DNA of 64,000 bases, from the NCBI GenBank assembly GCA_021292105.1, contig CM037863.1:13245125-13309124 (forward strand). Reading direction: 5' to 3'. Source of the stretch: Anadara kagoshimensis (lineage: Eukaryota; Mollusca; Bivalvia; Arcoida; Arcidae). The translations under genes and the position numbers were made by a program. Shown here in pieces: positions 1-13,840 of the stretch (positions are counted from its first letter, which is position 1; the number at the start of each line of letters is the position of its first letter). A model generated the notes under the pieces. The model was not told the origin of the DNA. It made no database searches and was given only the letters and a program-made list of their open reading frames with translations.

Positions 1-68
1 AATGCTCGGCGCGAGCTTCCAGAGACGTGGGTCTAGGGCAGAGCCACAGGCACTTGTTTCTATCAATA

Positions 69-2060
69 ACAGATACAACTTTGGACATAAGCTGTCTGTT
101 GTATGTGACAAAATATGTCCTCATCCAACAGATACAACTTTGGACATTATCTGTCTGTTGTATGTGACAAATTATGTCCCATCCAACAAATACAACTTGG
201 GACATTATCTGTCTGTTGAATGTGACAAAATATGTCCTCATCCAACAGATACAACTTGGGACATTATCTGTCTGTTGTATGTGACAAAATATGTCCTCAT
301 CCAACAGATACAACTTGGGACACAATCTGTCTGTTGTATGTGACAAAATATGTCCTCATCCAACAGATACAACTTTGGACATTATCTGTCTGTTGTATGT
401 GACAAAATATGTCTTCATCCAATGAATACAACTTTGGACACAATCTGTCTGTTGTATGTGACAAAATATGTCCTCATCCAACAGATACAACTTTGGACAT
501 AAGCTGTCTGTTGTATGTGACAAAATATGTCCTCATCCAACAGATACAACTTTGGACATTATCTGTCTGTTGTATGTGACAAAATATGTCCTCATCCAAT
601 GAATACAACTTTGGACACAATCTGTCTGTTGTATGTGACAAAATATGTCCTCATCCAACAGATACAACTTTGGACACAATCTGTCTGTTGTATGTGACAA
701 AATATGTCCTCATCCAACAGATACAACTTTGGACACAATCTGTCTGTTGTATGTGACAAAATATGTCCTCATCCAACAGATACAACTTTGGACATTATCT
801 GTCTGTTGTATGTGACAAAATATGTCCTCATCCAACAGATACAACTTTGGACATAAGCTGTCTGTTGTATGTGACAAAATATGTCCTCATCCAACAGATA
901 CAACTTTGGACATAAGCTGTCTGTTGTATGTGACAAAATATGTCTTCATCCAACAGATACAACTTTGGACATAAGCTGTCTGTTGTATGTGACAAAATAT
1001 GTCCTCATCCAATGAATACAACTTTGGACACAATATGTCTGTTGTATGTGACAAAATATGTCCTCATCCAACAGATACAACTTGGGACATTATCTGTCTG
1101 TTGTATGTGACAAAATATGTCCTCATCCAACAGATACAACTTTGGACATAAGCTGTCTGTTGTATGTGACAAAATATGTCCTCATCCAACAGATACAACT
1201 TGGGACATTATCTGTCTGTTGTATGTGACAAAATATGTCCTCATCCAACAGATACAACTTTGGACATAAGCTGTCTGTTGTATGTGACAAAATATGTCCT
1301 CATCCAATGAATACAACTTTGGACATTATCTGTCTGTTGTATGTGACAAAATATGTCCGCATCCAACAGATACAACTTTGGACATAAGCTGTCTGTTGTA
1401 TGTGACAAAATATGTCCTCATCCAACAGATACAACTTGGGACATTATCTGTCTGTTGTATGTGACAAAATATGTCCTCATCCAACAGATACAACTTTGGA
1501 CATAAGCTGTCTGTTGTATGTGACAAAATATGTCCTCATCCAACAGATACAACTTGGGACATTATCTGTCTGTTGTATGTGACAAAATATGTCCTCATCC
1601 AACAGATACAACTTTGGACATAAACTGTCTGTTGTATGTGACAAAATATGTCCTCATCCAATGAATACAACTTTGGACACAATCTGTCTGTTGTATGTGA
1701 CAAAATATGTCCTCATCCAATGAATACAACTTTGGACATTATCTGTCTGTTGTATGTGACAAAATATGTCCTCATCCAACAGATACAACTTTGGACATAA
1801 TGTCTGTTGTATGTGACAAAATATGTCCTCATCCAACAGATACAACTTTGGACATTATCTGTCTGTTGTATGTGACAAAATATGTCCTCATCCAACAGAT
1901 ACAACTTGGGACATTATCTGTCTGTTGAATGTGACAAAATATGTCCTCATCCAACAGATACAACTTGGGACATTATCTGTCTGTTGTATGTGACAAAAAT
2001 TGTTCTTATCTAACAAATACATTATACATCCAAAGAAATGTCTGTCTTTTATATGTGATT
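69..2060. repeat. 59-bp satellite array
   Basis: About 33 head-to-tail copies of a 59-bp monomer; the period is fixed by recurrence of ATCCAACA at 122 and 181. Variants alternate between GGACATTATCTG, GGACATAAGCTG and GGACACAATCTG, and a few copies have AATGAATAC in place of ACAGATAC. One copy near 1800 lacks several bases, and the last copy decays between 2000 and 2060. Each monomer has an imperfect inverted repeat (ATACAAC ... GTTGTAT, about 20 bases apart) that could form a small hairpin. The array ends just before the exon at 2092, so it lies in or before an intron of that gene. Short reading frames in it have no coding meaning. Confidence 0.95.
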
Positions 2061-2091
2061 AGAAAAGTTCCTGTTTTTTTTCTATTTTCAG

Positions 2092-5000
2092 AAAATTCAA
2101 AAGAAAAGTGAAGTGAGGCGTCTCAACCGCCAATGGGGTCTTCTTTGCAAGAGGGTAAGTAGTTTGATATCTAGGTTCCCTTAGCCAAAAAATCAAATAG
2201 AGAATAAAATCTTGACAGGGTTTGTAATCCACAATATTGTTTGAAATTATACATGAGTGCTTCTTTAAAAGATCTTGATTTAACATGTAGAATTTAAATT
2301 TTCACATATCTTGGTTGTTTAGTCACAAAATTATGAAATTATTGACAGGGCCTTATTATTTATTATGAGTATCATTTGCTTAAACCTAGGGCGTGGCACA
2401 TGTAGAATATTTCTTAAGTTGTTTATAGGTTAAAATCACTACTATGTTTGAGAGAAATTATCATTGAAATATGATTGTTACCTAACTTATTGGACGTCTT
2501 TAGTTACAATACAAATGTAGATGTTTGAGTATCATAGTTTACTAATCTCTCAGACTCTTCCAGATTCAGATTCATTTACTCAGTATATCTCAGTATAATC
2601 TAATTGATCAAATCTAAAATGGATAATTTGATACCCAAATTCAAGTTTGTAAACTATTAGAGTATCTATACATGAACTTGTAAACATATTTACTTTAGGC
2701 ACAGAATTGGTATGAAGGTGGGAAAAATGCCCCAAATATAGTGATGATGTATCTGCAAGGGGGAGAGCTGAGATACAAAGGTAAATAAGATTGGCTGTTT
2801 GAAATTAATTTTAAATCATAACAGTTGCAATTGATGATTGTGAAAACACAATGTTATAAATTTGATGCACTCTCCTATTAAATTTAAGAAAAGAGATTGG
2901 TTGTATACAAGTCAGAAACCTGATTAAGCGCTGTACCCAAGTTAAAGAGTAACTGAACATCTGATATTGGTATTTTAAAAGAAACCCAAATATGTATGCA
3001 CTATTTGTAAATTATTTTAAAATTCTTTTACTATTCAGATTTCAAGCATTATGCTAAAGATAAAAATCATCTGTTAATCTGTTTGCAATATCTCATGAAC
3101 TTTGTAAGATGGCATCTTCATATTGGTTATGTACATGTTATAACCTTTCCGTTTCCATATTGTGTCAGATATTATTCCACAAAATAATTATTAGTTTGAT
3201 ACCAAAAGGTTTTAGAAATTATATTTATTTTCTGTGATGATATCTGGGATGTTATGGAAAATGAAATGTGTTAACAATTTTATATTTGACCTAAACTGGA
3301 AATAAAATAAATATAAACCTGGTGACACAGAAAAGAGCATTTCAAATTTCTAGATTCTAGTTACTGATTCCCATTTGCTGAATGGATTTTAAAAAAGGGT
3401 AGTCAGACACCCTTAGTTAGTCTTTTGGTGAGAGGAGTGTGAACATTTGTTAAAGAAACAAAAGTACTACAAATCTTTGAAAGCAACAAAAAGGAAAGAA
3501 GAGTAAAATCGCTTTTCATGATTGACATGGAAATTATTCAAAACATTTAGTGAAGTAATGTATCCTTGTACACATATGCTAACATTGATGGTGTCATTTG
3601 ATTACTGATTACATCATTCTCTTGTTCAAATACTTCTGGTTATAATTCCTCGTATTATCATACAGATGATATAAATCTCATATGCATGTTGCCATTCATG
3701 TCCTATCTTTGAGGTAAAACAATATACATGTATATCATGAAAAATAACCATATAGTTTAATGATAAACACCAATGCAATACTAGAGTGGTACATATTATA
3801 CAAGTATAACGGACATCACACCTGTATTTAAAGACTTATGGCCCCTTGATGTACTTACTGTATTTTCCATTTATTACTATATATACATACTCCTCATATC
3901 AAAACCTTTTGCCAAGTTATTGTTCTTGTTCCCATATGGGGATTAGACAGTGTATTAGCGATATTCATACAGTTTTAAGTTGTTAAAAAAATATTGTTTT
4001 TTCCTTTACATGTTATGTTCAATTACTGTGTAATCAAATACTTTTTGTTCAGAAGTACATGTTAATTAAAAAAAGTCAATTATATGTAAACTAAACCTCA
4101 ATGTGTATAAAAATGGGCTTGTCTAACCACAATAGAAATAAACTTATTAATTTTATAAGTATGTTATACAGGGATAGCAGTTGACATAATTATCAGGAAA
4201 AATAACTTATTATTAATTTTCTTTACTCCATTTTATATCAATATAAATCAGGGGTTGGTGATTATGTTTGAATTATTTAAAATTAGAACCTAGGTGTCAT
4301 TATTTACATTTCTTTAGCTTTTTTTGTTTTAATGTAACAAAACCAAAATTTAAAAAAAAGAAAGAAGTTTAATTAAACCATTGATTTATTTCAGGGCCGT
4401 CACATATGCTTCCTTTTTGTGAAGATGAAACAGTACAAACGAAATTTAGAGATGTGGCACTGAATCGTCCATTCAATATGGATGGTACTTTTCAAAATCA
4501 ACAAGGTATGAAATATGAAACTGAAATGTGAATTGTCAGTTATCTTGGTCATGATGAATATTAGTAGTTAGTTCAAACCATAAAATACTGTTAACACTTT
4601 AGAGGCAACAATGGTTTGTCCTATCTTCATCAACCATTTCTTTTATACATTTTTTTTATTTAGAGGTTAACTCTAAAATGTGTAATGACTTATCATTAAG
4701 TATTATAATTTATTATATGCTATTGAGATTTTTTTTGCCCTTTATTAAACCACAGAAATTTAAAACTGTTTAATCTTTCCAAAATTACCATTGTTCCAAA
4801 ACTTTACCTTGCATTAAAAAAAGAAATATAATCAAAAAGTTATGAACATATTACTTACACTATAATCTCTTTACAGATGATGAAACTGAGGAAGAAATGT
4901 TACTGCCTCATTCGGAAGTGGGGAAATACACCTGGGATTCGTTGGTATTTTTAATACCAGCGATTTTACGAAAACAGAAGATATTTGGTAATAAGAAAAT

Positions 5001-6680
5001 ATTAATCATCCAACAGAGTAGCTTGTTCAAATATTAAGTTAATTTGATATTTATATACACTTGTCCATTAGTTAAGGACCATATTATTTTTAAAGTTACT
5101 AAAATTTTATTTCCATTTTCCAAGTGAATTATACACCTTAAGTGTAAAAATGCATTGTCATTTTCTAAAACCTCCAAAGGGATTTTAATGAAACACCTAT
5201 TATGTGATGATATCGATACTAAAGAACTAATTTTTTATTAAATGAGGTCTATGGCTATAGAAATAGTATTTAATATATCTGGAATTCTTAACACATATGT
5301 AGTATGTCATTACATATAATATTTTATAAAAAATTACAGGAAAAAATGCTTACAGAAAAGAAAACAAGCCTGTGTGGTGGCCTGAAGGGGTCCCATTCTG
5401 TTCGCCCAATATCAAATCTAAGGGTAGGTTTTTACCTTTTTTTGAAGATAATATTAGTCATGAAATGTATATTGAAATTGATGCCTTTTGTGAGAACCAT
5501 TTGCATTGTCAAATAATTAAATTTGACAAAATTCTAATGATTTCATTGGTTGAAGCCTTATGTGCCAGCAGGTACAAAGAGAATAGGTGAGACGAGGTTA
5601 TTGGTTATATGGTGAAAACAAATTCCATTCATTTCTCAATCTCAATGAGTCGAACACTAAATAGCCACAACCTCTCACATGCCAAATGAATAAATAAATT
5701 GATTGTGATGTCATCAGTGACAATGTGAATCTGAATTTCATTTGTGTCATTGAAAAATAACATGAATAAACACCGTGCATACTGTAATTTGCAAAGCCAT
5801 GTCCTAAGTAGTCCCTTATCTCAGTAAATAAGTAATTATGTACATGTATATAATCAGCATTACATTTAAATAATTCAGAATGAAATAAAGTAGTGCTTAA
5901 TGTTGAAATATGTGAAAGATACATGACTGATGGTCAAATCACATGTTTATAGAATTATACCAACAGGGGGGGGTTTAACCTTATAGGGGTGTAAATAGGC
6001 AAACAAGATGTTATAAGGATGTATTCAATAAATTAGGAATAGTAAATATAACCTTTTGTTTTAATTGTAAATCAATGTAAAACATATACATGTATATTGT
6101 TACTATTTATCAACAACCATTTTAAATGTAACTGTAAGTGATAAAGTTATAATTATCAGTTTTAAATCAACTGCCTTTGGCCATTTACTTGGGCTTTTAA
6201 ATTACAAACCAAGAGCCATTTACTTAAAATTTTGCAAGAACTTCTGTTCCTTGTCTTAGATGCCATTTATAACCAGCAGTTCTCCAATAAATAAACCACA
6301 TCTATCTCTTTAGTCACGATGTGTTTTCTTAAATTTTTCCTAAAGAAGATCAAAGTATATAATATTATAATGTTACATCTGCCAAATTAGAGATATGACA
6401 GGCATAACTGATTTTGAGAAAATTTAAACCCAGTCCTATTGTTGAATTCATGAGTAATCTAAAAAAGAAAAATTTGTCTGAAGCTGGGTTTGTGTAAATC
6501 ATTATTTTGGTCTTAAACAAGTGTTTTGAAATTGCTTAAAATTTCATAAAATAGATACTAATAATTTTTTTTATTTTGTCATAAATAGATGGTCACAGGC
6601 TAAGCGTAAAAGAAATGAGAGAAATTCTCAACTCATTTTTGTCCGATTGCAAAAATGAATACACCATGTTGGTGAAATAA
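2092..6680 (+). CDS. NRF1/EWG-like DNA-binding-domain protein, 5' end outside window
   Basis: Six exons join in frame with GT-AG introns: 2092-2154, 2699-2780, 4395-4505, 4877-4987, 5340-5423 and 6589-6680, giving 180 codons and a TAA at 6678-6680. The first exon begins in phase 0 without a credible start, so the 5' end is missing. The exon at 5340 encodes KPVWWPEGVPF; NRF1 has K-P-x-W-W-P-E-D-x-P-W at the matching place, preceded by a helical L-x-x-x-I-P stretch (here LVFLIPAIL in exon 4877) and followed by a helix as here. An acidic segment (DDETEEE) opens exon 4877. In NRF1 this region binds DNA as a dimer. The assignment rests on remembered family motifs, not an alignment. The gene either ends at 6680 or uses a weak donor at 6672 to continue into the protease exons. 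Confidence 0.6.
5340..5423 (+). CDS. Exon with the NRF1-like WWPE core
   Basis: An 84-bp exon between a clear acceptor (AAATTACAG) and donor (GTAGGT), read in phase 1. It encodes a basic stretch, then KPVWWPEGVPFCSPN. The two adjacent tryptophans followed by P-E-x-x-P are the most diagnostic part of the NRF1/EWG DNA-binding domain. It is the strongest single clue to the identity of this 5' gene. Confidence 0.6.
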
Positions 6681-8993
6681 TGGTTTATTGTTCCTTGTTA
6701 ATTTGCATGCATTTCATGTTATTTTTTAATTGTTATTGTTATAATATTTTGTTGATTAAATAGCTAAAAAAAATATCAGACTTATTATTGAGTGTAAATA
6801 CTTCATGACCTCAAGAATTAGCTACTAACATAATTTTTTTATGTTGAGAATTAGAATCTTCAATTATTGATTATGGAGTTTGCCATTAAAGCTCCAGAAT
6901 TGGAATAAGAATGTGACCAGTGTGAAATACTACAATCATGGAAGTTGTATTGGTCAAAAGAACAATTGCACTGTCAGTAGTATTCCTATGCAGTATTCCT
7001 TGAGGAAATGAAAGAGGGGTATGGCTAATGGACCATTTTAAATGTAAAGAACAGTCTCGGGTGTTATGGTTCTAATGACCCAACATGTACTTCATATGAC
7101 ACAATGCATACCCAGCTCCATTTATATATTGAATTGCTGTGGCTCTTTTAAATTGTGTCGTGTATCTTTCACATCTTGTTGAATTGTTGCATATGTTTGG
7201 TTAGATCCAAGTACATGTATATTGCTTCATCACAGTGCCTCTCACCACTTATTTTCAATTCCCGCTTGGGACAGATCCTAGTATAAAAAAAATTGTCAGT
7301 TTGCTTGTCGAGGGTCAGTGGTTTTCTCTCACTCACTCCACTCCATATGTGTGTGTATGCATGAATGTATGCACATATCAGGTATTATACTGTTCTACAA
7401 AAAAAATAATAATAATAACACTATTTTCAGACAAATAATTTTAAACTTTACAGACTTCTTTCTTATCATCTGCAGATAATCCCATGATTTTTGTGTGTTG
7501 CTGCGTTGTTTTATGTGGATTTATATCCCTTTCGGACATAGAATTTCTCAACAGTTGAAGAATTTCTCAAGAGTGGAAAGGGACCATGTGCACCAAATTC
7601 TTTCTACAGCATTGTGAAATATTACAGGCTTCTTTCTGATCATCTGATGTTCCCATAATTTTTCCTGTTCCTGCAATTACTTTTTGAGATGTTAAGCTTC
7701 TTTTGGAGCTTAGAATTTTTTAACATTGGAAACACACCAGGCTTCTGCTAGATTGTCTTCCATTGGCCGTCTTTTATCTCAAATTAAACCCCTACCGCCT
7801 TATTGATGCCCTAATTTAAAATTTTAATAGAGGAGTATTCTTCCAAAACAAAGGGCTGAATGGAATTAGTGTTATAAAAATTTATGTAATCTTGTAATTG
7901 GTTTTATACAAACAATTGAAATCAACCAATTTAAAAAAAGAAAAAATGTTTTTTCAGCGATATGTAAATAGACAAAGCACTTCACATAAAATACTTGCGA
8001 ATACATAGCAATAACATGTGTACACATTGATATGTATATACAATTTCAATTATAACTTCCATTTTATCATTCTTACAATTCTGCTGGTTTTGTTTTATTT
8101 ATTTATTTATTTAAATGTGTTTTTCAGGGTTTTTTTAGTAAAGATTAATGCAGACATGCTCAAAGTTATTAGTTTGCATTCATTCTATTGCATTTCTATT
8201 AAGATGAACATACTTCCAAGTCATAATTCAACTGCAAAATTCATAAAAAATATGTGTTAATACAGCTTCATGAAACCAATATTTGGTCCTGAATATTTCT
8301 GCATTTATCTTGTTCTCAATTGAAATGTTTATATTTTTGTAATTTAAAAATGGGAATCTTCTGTGTATCATTTGATAATGTTTAAAAATAAAAAAAAACA
8401 ATGTTATAACAATAATGTGTGACATAACCCCCACACAAATGATGTAAGGTACCAAGTGGTGCACAGGAGAAAACCATTGATCATAACTTAGCATCATTGT
8501 AGTTAGTGTGACATTAAGATATATTTTGTTGTATAAAGTTAATGATGTTCATGTCATAAATGAACAATTAAGTGTTATATATACATGTACTTTTAATGTA
8601 AGATAGAAACTTACTTAGAAAATACAAAGATCAGAGAATAAGATGTTCATTAGAAAAAAGAATTCTCTTTAAATATTTGTTATCATTGAAGAATTGATAA
8701 TAATTGATAATCAGTGTAAATGCATGAATACATGTATATGAATACCTATATGTTACTTATAAAATTGTACCTGATTCTTTGCATCCTATGTTATTATTGG
8801 TAAATAATAATTTTTCAAAAGATTACACTTTTACTACCCTTCATAAAATATACACAAAATAATAAACAAATTGCATGAAGAGATAAGTATTTATTTTTTG
8901 CAGTTTTACCTATTTCATTGCATCGGAATTGAAGTTTGAAATTTATTTTTTGTGTTTTTACTCACTTATACTTTATTTGCATATTGTTTTCAG
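6681..8993. other. AT-rich gap between NRF1-like and protease exons
   Basis: No exon here can be defended. It contains an AAT run near 7406-7418 and a degenerate duplication (about 7450-7600 and 7620-7735). If the flanking exons belong to one gene, at least one exon of length 2 modulo 3 must lie here, because the upstream part would end in phase 0 at a 6672 donor while the exon at 8994 needs two incoming bases. Confidence 0.5.
7450..7735. repeat. Degenerate tandem duplication, about 175 bp
   Basis: The string beginning ACTTCTTTCTTATCATCTG near 7452 recurs as GCTTCTTTCTGATCATCTG near 7628. Similar following text (CCCATGATTTTTGTG / CCCATAATTTTTCCTG) and a later AGAATTT[C/T]T[C/T]AACA block are shared. 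The copies have diverged considerably and look non-coding. Confidence 0.5.
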
Positions 8994-9265
8994 ATGTGAA
9001 AATGTAACTGCTGAAGAGAGTGCAGCTGAAATTGGGGAAGATTCTAGTCCTGAAGACAATTTAACTGCTGAAGAGAGTGCAGCTGAAATTGGGAAAGATT
9101 CTAGTCCTGAAAACATTTTAACTGCTGAAGAGAGTGCAGCTGAAATTGGGGAAGATTCTAGTCCTGAAAACATTTTAACTGCTGAAGAGAGTGCAGCTGA
9201 AATTGGGAAAGATTCTATTCCTGAAGACAATTTAGAGAAAAATCAAGTAGATTTAGTAGTCAAAT
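8994..9265 (+). CDS. Exon carrying a 57-bp coding minisatellite
   Basis: The acceptor TTGTTTTCAG ends at 8993 and the donor GTATGT starts at 9266. Four near-perfect 57-bp units (about 9007-9234) encode a 19-residue acidic repeat with core TAEESAAEIG followed by E/K-DSSPE. The unit is a multiple of three, so the frame is kept through copy-number change. The sequence should be an acidic, disordered or helical linker. An upstream ATG at 8929 is in frame, but it lies before the polypyrimidine tract and acceptor and is probably intronic. Confidence 0.75.
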
Positions 9266-12200
9266 GTATGTATTTCAAATATTCTGTCATACATGTATTT
9301 TTAATATACATAATGGCAAGATACAGTTGCATTGTGCCTTGCTTAATCAAGACGTTTGTCATTGGCAACAGCCTAATAACTCCTAGTTACCATACTGTAC
9401 TGACCTAATAGTTACTGGGTAAAATGTGTGCACTATAAAGCAAATTAAAGTTATTCTTATAAAGTGTGTCATAAGTTTAAATACATGTTTTATAAAGAAT
9501 AAATGAACCTACTTAATGTATTCTTTTCCCTGAAAGACATGTTTTGATGCATAAAAATGTATGTATGGACTGTTTTAAAAGTCTGACAATGGTGTGACAC
9601 AGGTAGATATTGTCTATGTGGTAAAAAGGTGATGGCATAGGCCTGCAAAATGAAGGTATGTTAGCAGTGTTAAATCTGTTAAGAAGGATGGTAATGGTGT
9701 TAAATATACATGTATGTACAAATGTTGAATGAACACAAGTGTGCTAGATATTTAGTTGGCTTTATGAAATTCTTTGTTTAATTTATATTTTAGATATTAA
9801 AAAGTTGTGGTCTGAACCTAACCAACAAGCAGAGAATTGTTTAATGACTACAAGTATGGGCATACGAATTAATTTAGATGCCTTTACAATGCTAAAAGAC
9901 AGAGTGTCAGATGAGGTATATATATATATCAATTTGAATTGTGATTTATAATATTTTCATAATGTGTTCAATTGGGAACTTTATATTTTCACAGTTTCTG
10001 TGTCTTGTCATAATGTATGAAGTTTGTTCTTGTTTGTGCTCATACTTTCACCAGGAAAAAATCATATAAAATATGCAAAAAAAAGTAAAATTGATGAAAT
10101 ACTCAGCAACATTATATTGGTAACAGTTGTCAAGTCTTGACTCTGAATTCAACTTTTAATTTAGACTCATTTTAAAAATGTCAATTTCTGTTGTACTTTT
10201 GTTTCCAAATAAGGCCCTTATCCTGAAAACACAATTTTATGTTACAACATTTTGTTTCCTTAACCATATTTTGACCAAATTTATTAATATTAGATTGTAG
10301 AATTAAATTCTTGATCATCAGGTTAAGATCCTATTCTCTAAAATTTTGAACCTATTGGCTACTCAATTTTAGTTCAAAATATAGTGTTTGAAAATTATGT
10401 ATTTTAGTATGATTGTCATACATCTATTCTGGTCATTAAATGTTTGCTGTTTTTCATAAATAAATATTCCACCAATTATGATATTAAAAATACATGACCC
10501 TGTTCCTTTTGTTGTCATTTGCTTCAAAATGAGCAAATGAACAAAGTAAAGTTCATGACCCGAACAGGTAGAAATGGTTATTAAAGTGTTTGATGTGTTA
10601 TATATTTAATTCAATTTTAGTTTTTGGATGCCTACATGCTATCCCTTCTCCGTGAAAGTGAGGTAAGGTTTGATTATTTGTACCAGTAGTTATGTTTTTT
10701 AACATATTTAAAATATGAAAAGTCCCTATATTGTACTACTATAGTAAACTACTATCTCATTGTTCCTATCTTTAAAGATGTAATATGAAGAATGTGTTTC
10801 AAGAAAATCATAAGTATCAGAATCACCATGGCATGCATTAAACATGAAAATCCTTCCAATTAATATGATGTGATTTGTTTAGGAAAATAAATATGTTTAA
10901 AGTTTATGAACTTATTAGAATGTAAATTAGGTAATGACATCTGATATTTGTTATTTTCTTACCGCATTTCTGTATTTGTTCTGTGTTTACTGACCATGGA
11001 TTGTGAAAATAAATAAGAAAGTTTTGGATATGTATCATAAATAAAAATATTTTTGGCAATTCTAATCGATTTGTTCTTAAAGCTGAAGATAATAAATGGT
11101 AATAATATTTTTTTCAGGCACCTTATCTATACATAAACTGTGCTTCAATGACATTATTATTTCATCCGAAAATGCAGTCCACAGTAACTGGGGTGAGTAT
11201 TAAAATATTTAAGCTTTTAATTTGATGGTATTTTGGAAATAATTGCTTGATGGCTTAGCATGTTATCAGTGTTATATTTGAAATGTAGCTGTAACATTAA
11301 GTAAAAGTAAATCCCAAATGTTCAGTTCAGTTAAACATGTCATTTCTACTTAAATTTTGTCTGTTGTTATACCCTATTTAATAATTGGGTTTATTTTACC
11401 TTTTGAAAATTTCCTGTAATTTCCTCAAATGTACCATAGTACGACTACGAACACGTTGTTGCCATGATTTATTACAGTATAGTTCTTGCTTTATGTTGTG
11501 AATGAAATATTATCATATTTGTTAATTGACAGTTTAAGGTAGTTCCATACCATGGTGACATCGTCGTTTTGTGCGTATGGTCAAAATGTCTGATTTGACG
11601 TCTTTTTTTATCTATGACGTCACGAATGTGTGATCTTTGACTTACTTGACTTATTTCTGTCTCTCCGTGAGGAAAATTGAGCCATTCACAAGTTCTCTCC
11701 ATTTTCCTCTATCTGTTGCTACTTTTGTTGCCTCAGTCCATGAGTTGTAACCTAGTTTCTTATGTTCTCTTTCAATGGTCCTTCTTCAATAAACATACTG
11801 TATGAAAATTTCTCTCAGTTGACTATGCTCTTGTATTTGCGTTTCATTCAGCAGTCTAGAATCAAGAAAGCGCCATCAATGTATACCAATCCCCTTTTCA
11901 CTTTAACTGATCTGTGTTTGGTAATGGTTGCTATCATTTTCTATGGGTGACAGACCATATAATATTTAGATTGGTTTTGTTTTGGCACAACCAAATAGCT
12001 CACAATCTTTGTTAATACCAAACAAAAAACATTGAGTGCATAAAAGTATACTAGGACATTAATGCTAACTTTTTATGTAAGGATAAGGTTTTTTTTCTTG
12101 TTTCAGGATTTTGTTGCAATTTTATACAAAAAGTAGCTTGACCACCCCCTTCTTTTTTGTTTTTGAAAATCAAAATTATATATTGATTTGCAATATATGT

Positions 12201-13805
12201 GAAAATCAGGGGTTGTATTCGACTTAGTTTTTTTTTTAATTTACAAATTAACAAAAGCGTGTTACTTTTAGTTTTCCGGAAATTTAATATTCTCTCTTGA
12301 TAGTGGCGCTGTAGAAAAATATCATGTGACGGAAGTAAAATTCCATTGTTCCAAAAAATCTTCATGACATAATGTTTAATTAATATGCAAGAGACTTTTG
12401 GTTTCTAAGCATGGCAAAAAATTATTAAAGCTTATTTGTTGATAACAGTAGTTTATACTTTGATCATTTATGTCGTGAAAATGGCCATCAGGTGGCGCTT
12501 CAGAACTTTTTAAGTAAGTTGAATACCTGCCCTGAAATTTTGGCATGTTGAATGGTTTATGGATATGTACAACATATCAAAATTTCAATATGTGTTTTCA
12601 GGCAATTTGTAAAGTATGGAACTACCTTAATTGACAGTTGATGGTAAATAAGTAAATTAACTTAATTCTAATGCAGGCACAAATCTATTGTTGGTCAGGT
12701 TACACAGAGTGGGTCCATATTTCATGAAATTAGCTCTTCTTACAATTTTCAACCTAAAACCTTAAATGATCACAATCAGTTATAATCTTATTTCAGTTTC
12801 AACCCTCGCCAAAAATGATTGGTGTATACATTTAGGGCGAAGACATTGGGTATTGATTGTGAGTATAAATTCAGTGTATTTTATTATATACATGTATCAC
12901 TAATGATAAAATGACTAGTGTTTTTCGAACTATTTAAAAGTTCATCAATTTATTTTTGCAGTAATCACTTGACTTTGTACAAATTTCAGTCATAAAAATA
13001 TTCATTTAATTTGTTGCTGGCTAGGTTGAAGGGGTATATGTTTAAGACATCACAAAGTAACTTTAAAACTTTACAACTTAATGCCCCAAAAAAGAATTTA
13101 TGCACTAATGATGTAAAATAAAATGGTTAAGTCATGTAAGAATTGAATGCTCAACATCTTCCTATGTTTGATCGTCAAATAATAGAGAGAGCATGGTGTG
13201 TATGGGACAGAATAAACCACTCTGTGACTTCACCTCATATTTATTCTGCAGTCTGTGCAGTATTCAGTGATAAAACCAGGCTAAATTGTAATTATTTTTG
13301 ATTTAGAATAGAAATATAGAATAAAGAACTCAACACTCTGATCCATTGGACATGAATGCAAGTTTGCAATACAACTGCTCCAAGTTGTCGTTTTTTAGCT
13401 ATACAAGGTCTGGTTAAATTACATGTGAACTTTGTGTGAATGTTTCATGATCTTTTAATACAAATTTCTTAATAAGATTACATACAAACCTTATGCTATT
13501 TGGTGGTTTTCTCAATTTCATTGTTTAATTTCTGTAATATCATATGCCCTAAAGTTAGCTTCTACAACTACTACATGTATTTCATTAATAAACAGTTTTA
13601 AACATTCGAATGAATCTGGTAAAGTGTTAATGTTCATGTTGTATTTCTGTCTTTGATTCCTTAAACATTCCCTTTGTTATTCAGAATAACAAGATACATA
13701 TACACAAAATATTTTTATGCAGTTCTTTCACAATATTACAAATTCAGTTGACAGTCTATTAATCTGTATGTTATTACGTTGTGTAACATGTTAAAAAAAA
13801 CATAG

Positions 13806-13840
<35 letters not shown>

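Noticed and set aside
2..1928. Reading frames in the 59-bp satellite
   Set aside because: Same reason: periodic, no domain, present on both strands.
69..2060. CRISPR-like direct repeats
   Set aside because: The monomers are contiguous with no unique spacers, and the locus is eukaryotic.
7542..7658. Possible bridging exon (about 38 open codons after GGACATAG)
   Set aside because: It lies within a degenerate duplication, has no suitable donor giving phase 2, and matches no family.
8929..8993. ATG at 8929 as the start of the protease gene
   Set aside because: The following stretch is a pyrimidine tract ending in TTTTCAG, and the predicted leader is low-complexity hydrophobic; an intron end is more likely. 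Signal-peptide resemblance was considered and discounted.
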